The notes beneath the pieces were generated by a model. It was given only the letters and a program-made list of their open reading frames with translations. It was not told where the DNA came from and did no database searches. From NCBI RefSeq assembly GCF_014529935.1, contig NZ_JACVFC010000001.1:1612001-1676000 (forward strand): 64,000 nucleotides of DNA, read 5' to 3'. A program made the position numbers and the translations under genes. Numbering within the stretch: position 1 is the first letter of the stretch; each line of letters begins with the position of its first letter. Shown in pieces: positions 44,172-52,224 of the stretch. The DNA comes from Chitinophaga qingshengii. Its GTDB lineage: Bacteria > Bacteroidota > Bacteroidia > Chitinophagales > Chitinophagaceae.

Positions 44172-44693
44172 ATGACCACAACTATCAGAACATTCATCGC
44201 CTTTGCCATCATCGCGCTCCTCGGCGGTTGCAGTGTACACTATTCCACCACCGGCGCCAGTATTGATAACGAGGCCAAAACGGTGAACGTGCGATTTATT
44301 GAGAACAGGGCGCCGATCACCAACCCTACCCTCAGCCAGAAAATCACCCAGAAACTGCGTGATAAAGTCACTTCACAAACCAGGCTGACACAGGTAGGCG
44401 ATAATGAACCCCGTGCTGACTACGAGTTCCGCGGCGCCATCACCGGTTATTCCTTCTCTAACGCTGCCGTGACCAACGTAGACAAGGCCGCCACTTCCCG
44501 TCTGAATGTGACCATCAATATCACTTTCATAAAACGGGTAGGCGATAAAAAAGGCTTCACCCAGTCCTTTACCCGTTCAGCCGACTTTAGCGCCAACCAG
44601 CTCCCCAGCGCCATAGAAAACAGCCTGCTGGAGAGCAATATTATTCCCGGTATTGTGGATGATATCTTCAACAGGGCTTTTGCTAACTGGTAA
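44172..44693 (+). CDS. lptE: LptE family LPS-assembly lipoprotein
   Basis: 173 residues. Lipoprotein signal with lipobox LLGGC at about residues 16-20, followed by SVHYSTTGASIDNEAKTVNVRFIENRAP, the start of the Bacteroidetes LptE fold. The core LSQKITQKLRDKVTSQTRLTQV resembles the helix-strand pattern of LptE. It plugs the LptD barrel to insert LPS in the outer membrane. lptD is not in the window. Start 16 bp after the activator gene, so probably co-transcribed. Confidence 0.9.
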   Translation: MTTTIRTFIAFAIIALLGGCSVHYSTTGASIDNEAKTVNVRFIENRAPITNPTLSQKITQKLRDKVTSQTRLTQVGDNEPRADYEFRGAITGYSFSNAAVTNVDKAATSRLNVTINITFIKRVGDKKGFTQSFTRSADFSANQLPSAIENSLLESNIIPGIVDDIFNRAFANW

Positions 44694-44706
44694 TACCATT
44701 TGTTCA

Positions 44707-44768
44707 TTTGGTTGTTTGATCATTTTGCACAGATTTTATATGCTGCACAAAATGATCAAATAACCAAA
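44707..44768. repeat. Octamer inverted repeat, ATTTGGTT class (lptE gap)
   Basis: Arms 44707-44730 and 44745-44768 pair over 24 nt with two mismatches (units ATTTGGTT, GTTTGATC, ATTTTGCA). The loop is 14 nt. It fills most of the 100-bp gap between lptE and the next gene. Confidence 0.8.
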
Positions 44769-44793
44769 TAATAAAATTTACTACATTAGGACT

Positions 44794-46053
44794 ATGATCG
44801 CAAACACCATCATTGCACACGTCTTTTTGCAGGCTAGTCTGCATCAGGTAGATGTAGCCGCCATGGAACAACTGGTAACGGAATATCCCTATTTTTCTGC
44901 CGCCCGGCTACTGCTGGCCAGAAAGATATACCATCAGCATGGCGACCTTCAGGACCCTGCCATCAAAAAGGCGATGCTGTATAGCGGTCAGCCTCACCAT
45001 TTTTATCATATCGTTACCCACGAACCGGTATTGGAAACCGTGGAAGACCGTATTTCGCCGGTGATTCCGGCAGATGCCCTTCCGGATGATGCACCTGTTT
45101 TGGAACATGCCGCAGTAGCGGATATGCCGATTGCCGCCCCGGCAGCACCGGAAACCTTTGCGGAGCCAGCGGCCGCCGAAGCTGAAACGGAGCTTGCTGC
45201 TGAAACCGGGCAGGAAGCAGCCCTGGCGGAAGCGCTGGTGGAAGTACCCCTGGAAACTGAAACGGAAGAAATACCCGCTATAGCAGCAACACCGGCGGAA
45301 GTTCCTGTGGAAACTGAAACGGAGCAGGCGCCCGCTGTAGCAGCAACACCGGTGGAAACGGAAGCAGCCCCGGTAGATACTCCTATGGAAGCTGAAATGC
45401 CGGTAGCAACAGCTACCAACGGGCTACACGATGAAGCAACCGCTGTTTCGGAAGCGATATTATCCGATATCCCGGAGCCGGCTGACATGCTGGCAGCACC
45501 GGAAACCAACCATACACCTCACCAGGCAGCCACAACGGAAGCAACAGATCATACGACTACAGCAGACGAACGGCCGATTAAAATATTCCCATTGGAGATA
45601 CCAACAGCAGAAGAAACCACCTTAACGTTCCAACCGCTTTATACAGACGATTATTTTGCCTATAAACGGCTGAAAGACCCGGAAAATGCAGACGAACTCA
45701 GCATTCAGGGCGAAGCAGAGATGAAAAGCTTTACCTCCTGGCTGCGGCAGATCAAGGATAACTTCTCCGGCAGGAGCAGTAAAGACTGGTACCAGCAGCA
45801 GCTCCACCGCATTTACGACGAGGAGGAAGAACCGGAAGTATCTGAAACCGTGGAGAGAATGGCCATGGATTCCATCACTTTCAACAACGACATCGTATCA
45901 GAAACACTGGCAGAGATATGGGTACGGCAACACCAGTACCAACAAGCGATCAGGATATATCAAAAATTAAGTTTGCTTAATCCCGACAAAAACGCTTATT
46001 TTGCGCAGAAGATACAAGAACTAAAATCTTTAATAGATAAAAGCAAACGATAA
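44794..46053 (+). CDS. Uncharacterised protein with Glu/Ala/Pro/Thr-rich low-complexity middle
   Basis: 419 residues, no signal peptide. The N-terminal about 80 residues (FLQASLHQVDVAAMEQLVTEYPYFSAARLLLARKIYHQ) and the C-terminal about 70 (LAEIWVRQHQYQQAIRIYQKLSLLNPDK) look like TPR-type helices. Between them about 170 residues are acidic and made of Glu, Ala, Pro, Thr and Val. A 57-bp unit is repeated twice there (45241-45297 and 45298-45354). A gene of this type lies between lptE and secG in other Bacteroidetes as far as I recall. A scaffold role at the envelope is a guess. Confidence 0.8.
   Translation: MIANTIIAHVFLQASLHQVDVAAMEQLVTEYPYFSAARLLLARKIYHQHGDLQDPAIKKAMLYSGQPHHFYHIVTHEPVLETVEDRISPVIPADALPDDAPVLEHAAVADMPIAAPAAPETFAEPAAAEAETELAAETGQEAALAEALVEVPLETETEEIPAIAATPAEVPVETETEQAPAVAATPVETEAAPVDTPMEAEMPVATATNGLHDEATAVSEAILSDIPEPADMLAAPETNHTPHQAATTEATDHTTTADERPIKIFPLEIPTAEETTLTFQPLYTDDYFAYKRLKDPENADELSIQGEAEMKSFTSWLRQIKDNFSGRSSKDWYQQQLHRIYDEEEEPEVSETVERMAMDSITFNNDIVSETLAEIWVRQHQYQQAIRIYQKLSLLNPDKNAYFAQKIQELKSLIDKSKR
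45241..45354 (+). repeat. Two 57-bp tandem units within the 419-residue protein gene
   Basis: Unit 1 (45241-45297) and unit 2 (45298-45354) each encode 19 residues: EVP(L/V)ETETE, then (EIPAI/QAPAV), then AATP(A/V). The DNA identity is high, with some differences at third positions, so the duplication is recent but not fresh. Confidence 0.85.
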
Positions 46054-46058
46054 TATTT

Positions 46059-46436
46059 ATGTTAATCATTTTTGGTGTCCTGATCATATTAGCCTGTGTG
46101 TTGTTGGGCTTCTTCGTGCTGATCCAAAACCCTAAGGGAGGCGGTCTGTCCGGTTCTTTTGGCGGTATTGGCAATCAGGTGATCGGGGTACGTCAGACAA
46201 CTGACGTTTTGGAAAAAGGTACCTGGATACTGGCCGTTATCATCGCTGCACTGTGCCTGACTGCGCCTTTCTTTATTGGTAAATCTGCCAAAGTATCCAA
46301 TGCTGCACCTACTGCTGTTGAAAGAGCTGGTGCTGGTATGCCTGCTCCCGCTCCTGCTCCGGCACAATTGCCTGGTGCTCAGCCTCAGCAAACTCCGGCT
46401 CCGGGTACTCCGGCTCCAACCACTCCGGGCAAATAA
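46059..46436 (+). CDS. secG: Preprotein translocase subunit SecG
   Basis: 125 residues. Two membrane segments (about 2-22 and 54-74) flank the SecG signature VLIQNPKGGGLSGSFGG (about 20-36). A Pro/Ala/Thr-rich tail of about 45 residues (APAPAPAQLPGAQPQQTPAP) follows, as in many Bacteroidetes SecG proteins. SecG aids SecYEG-driven export. Its start is 5 bp after the previous stop, so the two are co-transcribed. A strong terminator follows. Confidence 0.95.
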   Translation: MLIIFGVLIILACVLLGFFVLIQNPKGGGLSGSFGGIGNQVIGVRQTTDVLEKGTWILAVIIAALCLTAPFFIGKSAKVSNAAPTAVERAGAGMPAPAPAPAQLPGAQPQQTPAPGTPAPTTPGK

Positions 46437-46460
46437 TATCTTTCTACATAATATTTTATA

Positions 46461-46490
46461 AAACCTCGCCGTTAAAAGCGAGGTTTTTTT
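46461..46490 (+). terminator. Intrinsic terminator after secG
   Basis: 9-bp stem AAACCTCGC / GCGAGGTTT (46461-46469 and 46478-46486) with an 8-nt loop and a T-tract ending at 46490. Confidence 0.9.
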
Positions 46491-46510
46491 AATCACTACC
46501 CGCTCTACGA

Positions 46511-47554
46511 ATGGCTAAAAAACGAAAACCTACCAACGTATGGCTTAAACGCAGCCTCCTCATTGCCGGCTGCCTGGCCGCAGGTGCCCTCGTATATTTC
46601 TCCTACCGGGTGTTTGGGCCCAATACAAAAGCTTTCGGCGATTCCAAATACTTCTACGTCCGTACCGGCAGCACCTATAACGATGTGCTGGATGGCCTGG
46701 AAGACCAGGGCATTGTCCGTAACCGCAACAGTTTCAATTGGGTAGCCAGGGAGCTGGGATATCCGTCCCGTATCAAAGCCGGCCGGTACAAGATTACCCA
46801 TGGCATGAGCAACTTCGAGATCGCGAAACTGCTCCGCTCCGGTAAACAATCACCTGTTGTATTAGTGATCAATAAACTGCGCACCAAACAAGACCTGATC
46901 CGGAAAATCAGTACCAACCTGGAAGCCGATTCCAACGCCCTGCGCGCCCTGCTGTCTGACCAGGTATACCTCCGCCAGTTCAGTCTGGATACCAATACCG
47001 CCATGTGCGCTATCGTACCCGACACCTACCAGTTCTACTGGAACACCAATGCCGAAACTGTCTTCAAAAAACTGGAAAAGGAAAGGGAAGAATTCTGGAC
47101 ACCCGAACGCCGGGAAAAGGCGAAAGCCCTGGGCCTCAGCCCTACCCAGGTAACCATACTCGCTTCTATCGTAGATGAAGAAAGCAATAAACTGGACGAA
47201 AAACCCATCATCTCCAGTGTGTACCTGAACCGCTACCGCAAAGGAATGCGCCTGCAGGCCGATCCTACGGTGAAATTCGCACTCCAGGACTTCGGACTGA
47301 AAAGAATACGCGAAATACATACCCAGTTCGATTCTCCGTATAACACTTACCGTTATGAGGGCCTCCCTCCGGGCCCTATCTGTACGCCGTCCGAAAAAAC
47401 ATTAAACGCGGTACTGAACACACCCGAAACGGATTATTTGTACTTTTGCGCCAGGTCCGACTTCTCAGGCTACCATGCTTTCGCCGCCACCTACGCCGAA
47501 CACCTGGTAAATGCCAGGAAATATCAGGCAGAATTGAATAAACGAGGATATTAG
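46511..47554 (+). CDS. mltG: Endolytic peptidoglycan transglycosylase MltG (YceG-like)
   Basis: 347 residues. A short Lys/Arg-rich cytoplasmic start precedes one membrane helix (about 14-33). The LysM-like segment (YFYVRTGSTYNDVLDGLEDQGIV) and the YceG catalytic domain follow, with the conserved ILASIVDEESNKLDEKP, where the Glu in VDEES is the likely catalytic residue, then VYLNRYRKGMRLQADPTV and YNTYRYEGLPPGPICTPS. MltG cuts nascent glycan strands and may set their length. It lies 20 bp after the secG terminator and is followed by an octamer repeat. Confidence 0.95.
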   Translation: MAKKRKPTNVWLKRSLLIAGCLAAGALVYFSYRVFGPNTKAFGDSKYFYVRTGSTYNDVLDGLEDQGIVRNRNSFNWVARELGYPSRIKAGRYKITHGMSNFEIAKLLRSGKQSPVVLVINKLRTKQDLIRKISTNLEADSNALRALLSDQVYLRQFSLDTNTAMCAIVPDTYQFYWNTNAETVFKKLEKEREEFWTPERREKAKALGLSPTQVTILASIVDEESNKLDEKPIISSVYLNRYRKGMRLQADPTVKFALQDFGLKRIREIHTQFDSPYNTYRYEGLPPGPICTPSEKTLNAVLNTPETDYLYFCARSDFSGYHAFAATYAEHLVNARKYQAELNKRGY

Positions 47555-47561
47555 TATTGGG

Positions 47562-47690
47562 TTATTTTGTTATTTGGTTATTGGATTATTGAAGATGGCC
47601 GGATTCCATCTGAATAAACTCATATCCAATGATTCAATAAATAAATAAATAAATAACTAAATAGCAAAATAATTAAATAACTAAATAACA
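47562..47690. repeat. Octamer repeats in inverted orientation, ATTTGGTT class (mltG-yihY gap)
   Basis: Left units TTATTTTG, TTATTTGG, TTATTGGA, TTATTGAA (from 47564). The right side has many AAATAACT/AAATAAAT-type units to 47690. Pairing is imperfect but the orientation is inverted, and the spacing is eight. The right end is 6 bp from the TTG start of the next gene. Confidence 0.7.
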
Positions 47691-47695
47691 CAGCA

Positions 47696-48661
47696 TTGGT
47701 TTTTAAACCCGAAAACATCATCTTTCGTTCACGTCCTTACCGTTGGTTGGTTAACAGGAGTAAAACCCTTTACCTGCCTGGTTTTGAAGGACTACCGCTA
47801 TATGATGTGCTGAAACATTTCGGGCAGGAAACCAAAGCAAGAGGTTTGGGCGACAGGGCCAGGGCTATCTCCTTCAACTTCCTGTTGGCGATACCGCCTT
47901 TCTTCATCTTTCTCTTCACCCTGGTACCCTATGTACCGGTGAAGAACATAGAACCCACCCTGTACGACCTGGCCCAGGATCTCACGCCCAACTACAACAC
48001 CTACATGATTGTACGGGAAATGATCCACGACTTCCTCTATACACATCGTAACGGGCTGCTGTCAGTCGCTTTCCTCATGGGTTTCTTTTACTCCTCCAAT
48101 GGTGTAATGGGTATCCTGCGCTCTTTCAGCAAAATAGAAGGCGCCGGTTTCCGGAAACGCAAATGGTGGCAAAACCGTTTGATTGCCCTGCAACTCACGC
48201 TGATATTAGTGATACTGCTGCTGGTAACCGTAGGCCTGATCATTATCCAGGGCGCTACCCTGCGCTGGTTATTTAACCTGACCGGTGTACATAACATCCC
48301 GCTGCTGACTATCATTGATGTGGCCCGCTGGATATTCATTGTGTTACTGTTTTATTCCGTCAATGCCGTGTTATACCGCATTGGCGCCGCTACTACCAAA
48401 AAGTGGAAGTTCATTACCGCCGGCGCTGCCGTTGCCACCATCTTCATGATACTGGTCACCATAGGCTTCTCCTGGTTTGTGAACAACTTCGGCAACTACA
48501 ATAAAATCTATGGTTCTATCGGTACCATCCTGATCCTCATGCTGTGGATTTTCTTCAACTCCTTTATTTTGCTGGTGGGTTTTGAGTTGAATGCCAGTAT
48601 CCGTGCGCTGAGCGATACACGGCTGGAAAGGGAAAAAACGCCGGAAAAACAGTCCGCCTAA
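47696..48661 (+). CDS. YihY/virulence factor BrkB family membrane protein
   Basis: 321 residues with a TTG start at 47696. An in-frame stop lies 16 bp upstream (47678-47680) and no ATG occurs until well inside the conserved domain. Six membrane segments are visible: LLAIPPFFIFLFTLVPY, SVAFLMGFFYSSNGVMGI, LQLTLILVILLLVTVGLII, IFIVLLFYSVNAVLYRIG, AAVATIFMILVTIGFSWF and ILILMLWIFFNSFILLVGFELNA. The family signature is GARARAISF-like (LGDRARAISFNFLLAI). Members were once thought to be RNase BN; their function is unknown, possibly lipid transport. The start lies immediately after an octamer repeat. Confidence 0.9.
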   Translation: MVFKPENIIFRSRPYRWLVNRSKTLYLPGFEGLPLYDVLKHFGQETKARGLGDRARAISFNFLLAIPPFFIFLFTLVPYVPVKNIEPTLYDLAQDLTPNYNTYMIVREMIHDFLYTHRNGLLSVAFLMGFFYSSNGVMGILRSFSKIEGAGFRKRKWWQNRLIALQLTLILVILLLVTVGLIIIQGATLRWLFNLTGVHNIPLLTIIDVARWIFIVLLFYSVNAVLYRIGAATTKKWKFITAGAAVATIFMILVTIGFSWFVNNFGNYNKIYGSIGTILILMLWIFFNSFILLVGFELNASIRALSDTRLEREKTPEKQSA

Positions 48662-49014
48662 AACATCACAGATGTTTTGCAGAAGAACAATGATAGCTAT
48701 ATGATATAAATCCACGCAACCTGAGCTGTTTCTATACTTTCTGAAGAGCGAAATTATTTACGATATCGTGCGTGACAAGTATTGCACTGTCCCGTTCCTG
48801 GCGATATTCGGCTATAACATCTTTCTCCTCCGATGCCGACATATTTTGCTGACTATATTGACTGACTTTGGGATAGAATTTAACCACAGTAACAGTCTTT
48901 TAAAATTTTTATTTTATATTTTTTTATCATATCTTTCTTAGGATTTTTTTGCCTGCTGTCAGGCTTTTTACTGTCGCATTGATTATATTTATACTGGACA
49001 CGAATTCCTTTCAT
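48662..49014. other. AT-rich gap of 353 bp with a doubtful small minus-strand frame
   Basis: The right half (48890-48950) is very AT-rich. On the minus strand a 36-codon frame (48732-48842) starts with ATG and encodes MSASEEKDVIAEYRQERDS and onward to a TAG; it has no known relative I can name. A small hairpin (GCCTG-CTGT-CAGGC, 48951-48964) with a T-tract could end a short RNA. No firm feature. Confidence 0.4.
48732..48842 (-). CDS. Possible 36-residue small protein, doubtful
   Basis: Short frame on the minus strand with ATG at 48842, charged helical N-terminus (SASEEKDVIAEYRQERD) and a hydrophobic patch (AILVTHDIVNNFAL). No promoter of the TAnnTTTG type is clear. It may be the remnant of a longer gene, since the frame stays open upstream to about 48897. 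Confidence 0.2.
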   Translation of the reverse strand: MSASEEKDVIAEYRQERDSAILVTHDIVNNFALQKV

Positions 49015-49620
49015 ATGATGAAGTCCGCTCTCTACCTTGCCTGTGCCCTCGTTTTTACCGCTGCCCACCCGGCCGGCGAGAACCCGCTTGAACCCGGCGC
49101 ACTGCTGCCCAAAGCAGATCTCAGATGCATGGATATTTCCGGAAAAGAAGTTTCGCTGAATAATATTAAAGGCGCTAATGGCCTGCTGGTAATCTTTGGC
49201 GGTAACCATTGTCCGTATATGGTCCGCAACCAGGACCGCCTGCGCCAGATCTGCACGCTGGCCCATAAAAACAGTATCGGTGTGGTGATGGTCAACTCCA
49301 ATGAAGCCGCCCGTACGGAAGCTGAGTCTTTTTCAGCCATGAAGGCCTATGCAGCGGAACAGGCATTCCACTGTTTTTATATACTGGATAAAAATGCCGA
49401 ACTGGCAAATGCTTTTGATGCCAACCATACGCCGGAATGTTATCTGTTCGATAAGAAGAGCCTCCTGGTGTACAAAGGCGCCATCGATGATAACCCCGGC
49501 AATGCAGATGCGGTAAAAAACCGGCACCTGCAAAATGCCATCAGCGAGCTGGTGGCCGGAAAAGCTGTTACTACCAACACATCCAGCACGCTGGGTTGTA
49601 ATATTAAACGAAACCGCTGA
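49015..49620 (+). CDS. Secreted thioredoxin-fold (redoxin/peroxiredoxin-like) protein
   Basis: 201 residues from the ATG at 49015; a second ATG follows at once and a TTG start at 48949 is less likely. Signal peptide MMKSALYLACALVFTAAHPAG. The thioredoxin fold shows LLVIFGGNHCPYMVRNQDRL, where the Cys of NHCPY is the candidate peroxidatic or active cysteine, and a C-terminal SSTLGCNIKRN whose Cys may resolve it. NHCP and GCxIK are the markers of a peroxiredoxin-like family close to AhpC/TSA. Probably periplasmic. The stop abuts the stop of the converging M14 peptidase gene. Confidence 0.85.
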   Translation: MMKSALYLACALVFTAAHPAGENPLEPGALLPKADLRCMDISGKEVSLNNIKGANGLLVIFGGNHCPYMVRNQDRLRQICTLAHKNSIGVVMVNSNEAARTEAESFSAMKAYAAEQAFHCFYILDKNAELANAFDANHTPECYLFDKKSLLVYKGAIDDNPGNADAVKNRHLQNAISELVAGKAVTTNTSSTLGCNIKRNR

Positions 49621-52158
49621 TTATTGTCCAACGAGGAATACCGCGTTGCTGAACATCAGTTTACCATTTTCCCAGAAACTTCTGAACAGCGGGTTATCTG
49701 CCAGTACAACCACGGTACCGTTACCCATTTCCTTTACACCGAACAATAAACCGTCCTTCAAACGGTTACGGGTATCTGCGCCTACAAAGCCGCTGAGGTA
49801 GTTGTCTTTCTTTAAAACACCTACATTCCAACCACCGTTGTCTATAAATTCATACAGCCGGCTATCCTGTTTCAGGGTATAATAAGTACCCGGATAACCA
49901 AAGGCCAGCGGATGTGTTGTATCTAACTGTACTTTAAAAATAGCGCCGGGAATAAACTGTCGTACACTTTCCCTTTCCCTGTTGGCATAAGGTTTCAGCG
50001 CGTCATAGGACGCGTCTTCCACCGGTTTGCCTTTTTCGGATACTGCTTCCTCTTTCTCTTTTTCTTTCTTCACCTTGATACCCCAATCAGCGCCAGCCAG
50101 CTGCTCTACGGCGCTTTCTATGGCTATCAGTTTGCCGCCGTTGTTTACCCATTCTTTCATACGCTCGTTGGAAGCCTTGTCCATAAATGTTTTATAATCA
50201 CCATCGGCAAGAATCAGGATATCTGTTTTGTCCCAGTTTACAGCAGCGAGATTTCGTTCGTTCACTAACGCTATAGGATATTCCAGTTGCTGTTCAAAGA
50301 AATGCCAGATCTCTCCCACCCCCAGGGATGAAATACCATCGCCGGCTACCAGCACTACTTTGGGTGGTTTGATATAACGGATCTTGTCGGACCCGAAGTC
50401 GCCGCCTTTGTCTACAAATCCGGTAGATACGGCATCCAGTGTAATCTTATATTTATCGGCCTGGGAAGTGACATAGCTGTCAAACGTAGTACCGTTACCG
50501 TTATTACCGGTACGGGTAATCACCAGGGTACCTGCGGGGAATGTTTTACCACCGGACATAAAAGGCGCTTCAGTGAAACGCACTTTCATACCGCGTTTCA
50601 GCAATGCTGAAAGGAATTTTACATCCTTTACACTGTTCCACTGCGCAAGATAAGCATAAGGATGCTGTGCCGCCAGCGCCGTATTCTGTTGCATGGCCGG
50701 GGCATCTGCAGCAGGTGTCAGTGGCTGCTTAAGCGCGTAGGTGGTCAGTCCGTATACATAAGGCAAAGCCCAGGCGGTAATATCATACGTCACCGAATCA
50801 GTAAGGTGGGAAGTAGGCTCAAACAACACCCGCAGCATATTGGAACGGGGCTGGAAAGCGTTGATCACCAGATCTTCCTTATTGACAGAGAAGTTTTCCG
50901 TTTTACCGGTGAAGTAGTTAAATCCGCTGGCAGCAGCGGCATTGGCGCCATAACCAAAAGCAATATTGTTTTTACGCAACAGCTCTGCCAGTGTATTCAG
51001 TTTCTCGGGATTGCCGCCGGCTTTGATGACATATGACTTATAGCCGCCCTGCGGTTCTTTTTTAGCCTTATCAAAATACTGCACGTATTCTTTCAGGATA
51101 CGGTCCGCCTGTTGGGAAGCCACTTCAATGGTAGACATACCGGTGGTGAAGTGATGGGCGATACGGTCTGTCAGCGTGAGGGTATCGCCATCGCGTTTCA
51201 GCACGGCTACGCCGGCGCGGCCACTGCCGCCCTGTTCGTAGGTCATGCCAATAGCGCCGTTGTACATCGGGTAAGTATCGCCATAGCTGGGATAAAACAG
51301 GTCGAACCGCTCTTTGGTGAAATAGAGCCAGCCTTCCTGGTCGAAATATTTAGCGTTATTTTTGCCGATCATCACCTGTACTTCCCGCTGCCATGGCGTA
51401 ATAGCATCATGGAAAGGCTCTGCTGCCGGCGCAAAGTAGTAGGGCGCTTCAATTTCCTGTTCATGGAAATCCACATGCAGCTGCGGCATCCACTGGTTGT
51501 AGCGGGTTACCCGTTGCTGGGATTCCCGCTGCGTTTGCCATGCCCAGTCGCGGTTCAGGTCAAAATAATAATGATTCGGTCTGCCGCCGGGCCAGGGTTC
51601 ATTATGTTCGCGGGAATAGCGGTTTACATCGGGCTGCAGTCCCCGTACCTGGTTGTAGAAGTTGACATACCGTTCCCGTCCATCAGGGTTGAGGCAGGGA
51701 TCAATGATCACAACAGTATGTTGCAGCCACTGCTGCGTTTGTGCGTTGCCGTTATTAACCAGTTCATACAGCGTTTTCATGGCCGCTTCGGTAGATACAG
51801 CCTCGTTGCCATGCACATTATAGCTAAGCCATACGATCACGGGCTGGTCGGCTGGTTGTCCGCCTTTGGCCAGCGACATATCCAAACTATGCTGCCGGAT
51901 CTCTTCCAACCGGCTGAAATTGGCCGGGGAAGCGATGGTAGCGGTGATCAGCGGGCGGCCTTCGTAGGTGGTACCATACTGCTCTACTTTCACATTTTTT
52001 GCGGTAGCAGCCACCTGTCTGAAATAATCCAGTACCCGGTAATGAGGAGTGAACTGACTACCCAACGGATAGCCCAAAAATTGGTCTGGTGTAGGGATCT
52101 GGGCCATGGCGGGGAAAAAGCCAAGCAGTAGCAGTGCCAGAAGTATGTGTTGGCGCAT
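49621..52158 (-). CDS. M14 family zinc carboxypeptidase, secreted
   Basis: 845 residues from the ATG at 52158, which gives a clean signal peptide (MRQHILLALLLLGFFPAMAQ); a GTG seven codons upstream is possible. The M14 domain (about 35-330) has zinc ligands H116 and E119 in YNVHGNEAVSTEAAM and a third His in LHVDFHEQE (about 228-232). DPCLNPDGRERYV and DLNRDWAWQTQRES are also typical. The C-terminal about 350 residues contain a glutamine-amidotransferase-like beta-alpha fold (DILILADGDYKTFMD, GKLIAIESAVEQLA). This long two-domain form is common in Bacteroidetes and degrades peptides outside the cytoplasm. Divergent from the gamma-glutamyltransferase gene. Confidence 0.92.
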   Translation of the reverse strand: MRQHILLALLLLGFFPAMAQIPTPDQFLGYPLGSQFTPHYRVLDYFRQVAATAKNVKVEQYGTTYEGRPLITATIASPANFSRLEEIRQHSLDMSLAKGGQPADQPVIVWLSYNVHGNEAVSTEAAMKTLYELVNNGNAQTQQWLQHTVVIIDPCLNPDGRERYVNFYNQVRGLQPDVNRYSREHNEPWPGGRPNHYYFDLNRDWAWQTQRESQQRVTRYNQWMPQLHVDFHEQEIEAPYYFAPAAEPFHDAITPWQREVQVMIGKNNAKYFDQEGWLYFTKERFDLFYPSYGDTYPMYNGAIGMTYEQGGSGRAGVAVLKRDGDTLTLTDRIAHHFTTGMSTIEVASQQADRILKEYVQYFDKAKKEPQGGYKSYVIKAGGNPEKLNTLAELLRKNNIAFGYGANAAAASGFNYFTGKTENFSVNKEDLVINAFQPRSNMLRVLFEPTSHLTDSVTYDITAWALPYVYGLTTYALKQPLTPAADAPAMQQNTALAAQHPYAYLAQWNSVKDVKFLSALLKRGMKVRFTEAPFMSGGKTFPAGTLVITRTGNNGNGTTFDSYVTSQADKYKITLDAVSTGFVDKGGDFGSDKIRYIKPPKVVLVAGDGISSLGVGEIWHFFEQQLEYPIALVNERNLAAVNWDKTDILILADGDYKTFMDKASNERMKEWVNNGGKLIAIESAVEQLAGADWGIKVKKEKEKEEAVSEKGKPVEDASYDALKPYANRERESVRQFIPGAIFKVQLDTTHPLAFGYPGTYYTLKQDSRLYEFIDNGGWNVGVLKKDNYLSGFVGADTRNRLKDGLLFGVKEMGNGTVVVLADNPLFRSFWENGKLMFSNAVFLVGQ

Positions 52159-52224
52159 AGCAACGATTAGTTTATTCACGTAAGATAGGATTGTTTTGTT
52201 AATTTACACGCAAACAGAAGTATC

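Noticed and set aside
45006-45509. Ser/Ala-rich 167-codon minus-strand frame
   Set aside because: It is a shadow of the Glu/Ala/Thr low-complexity region of the plus-strand gene.
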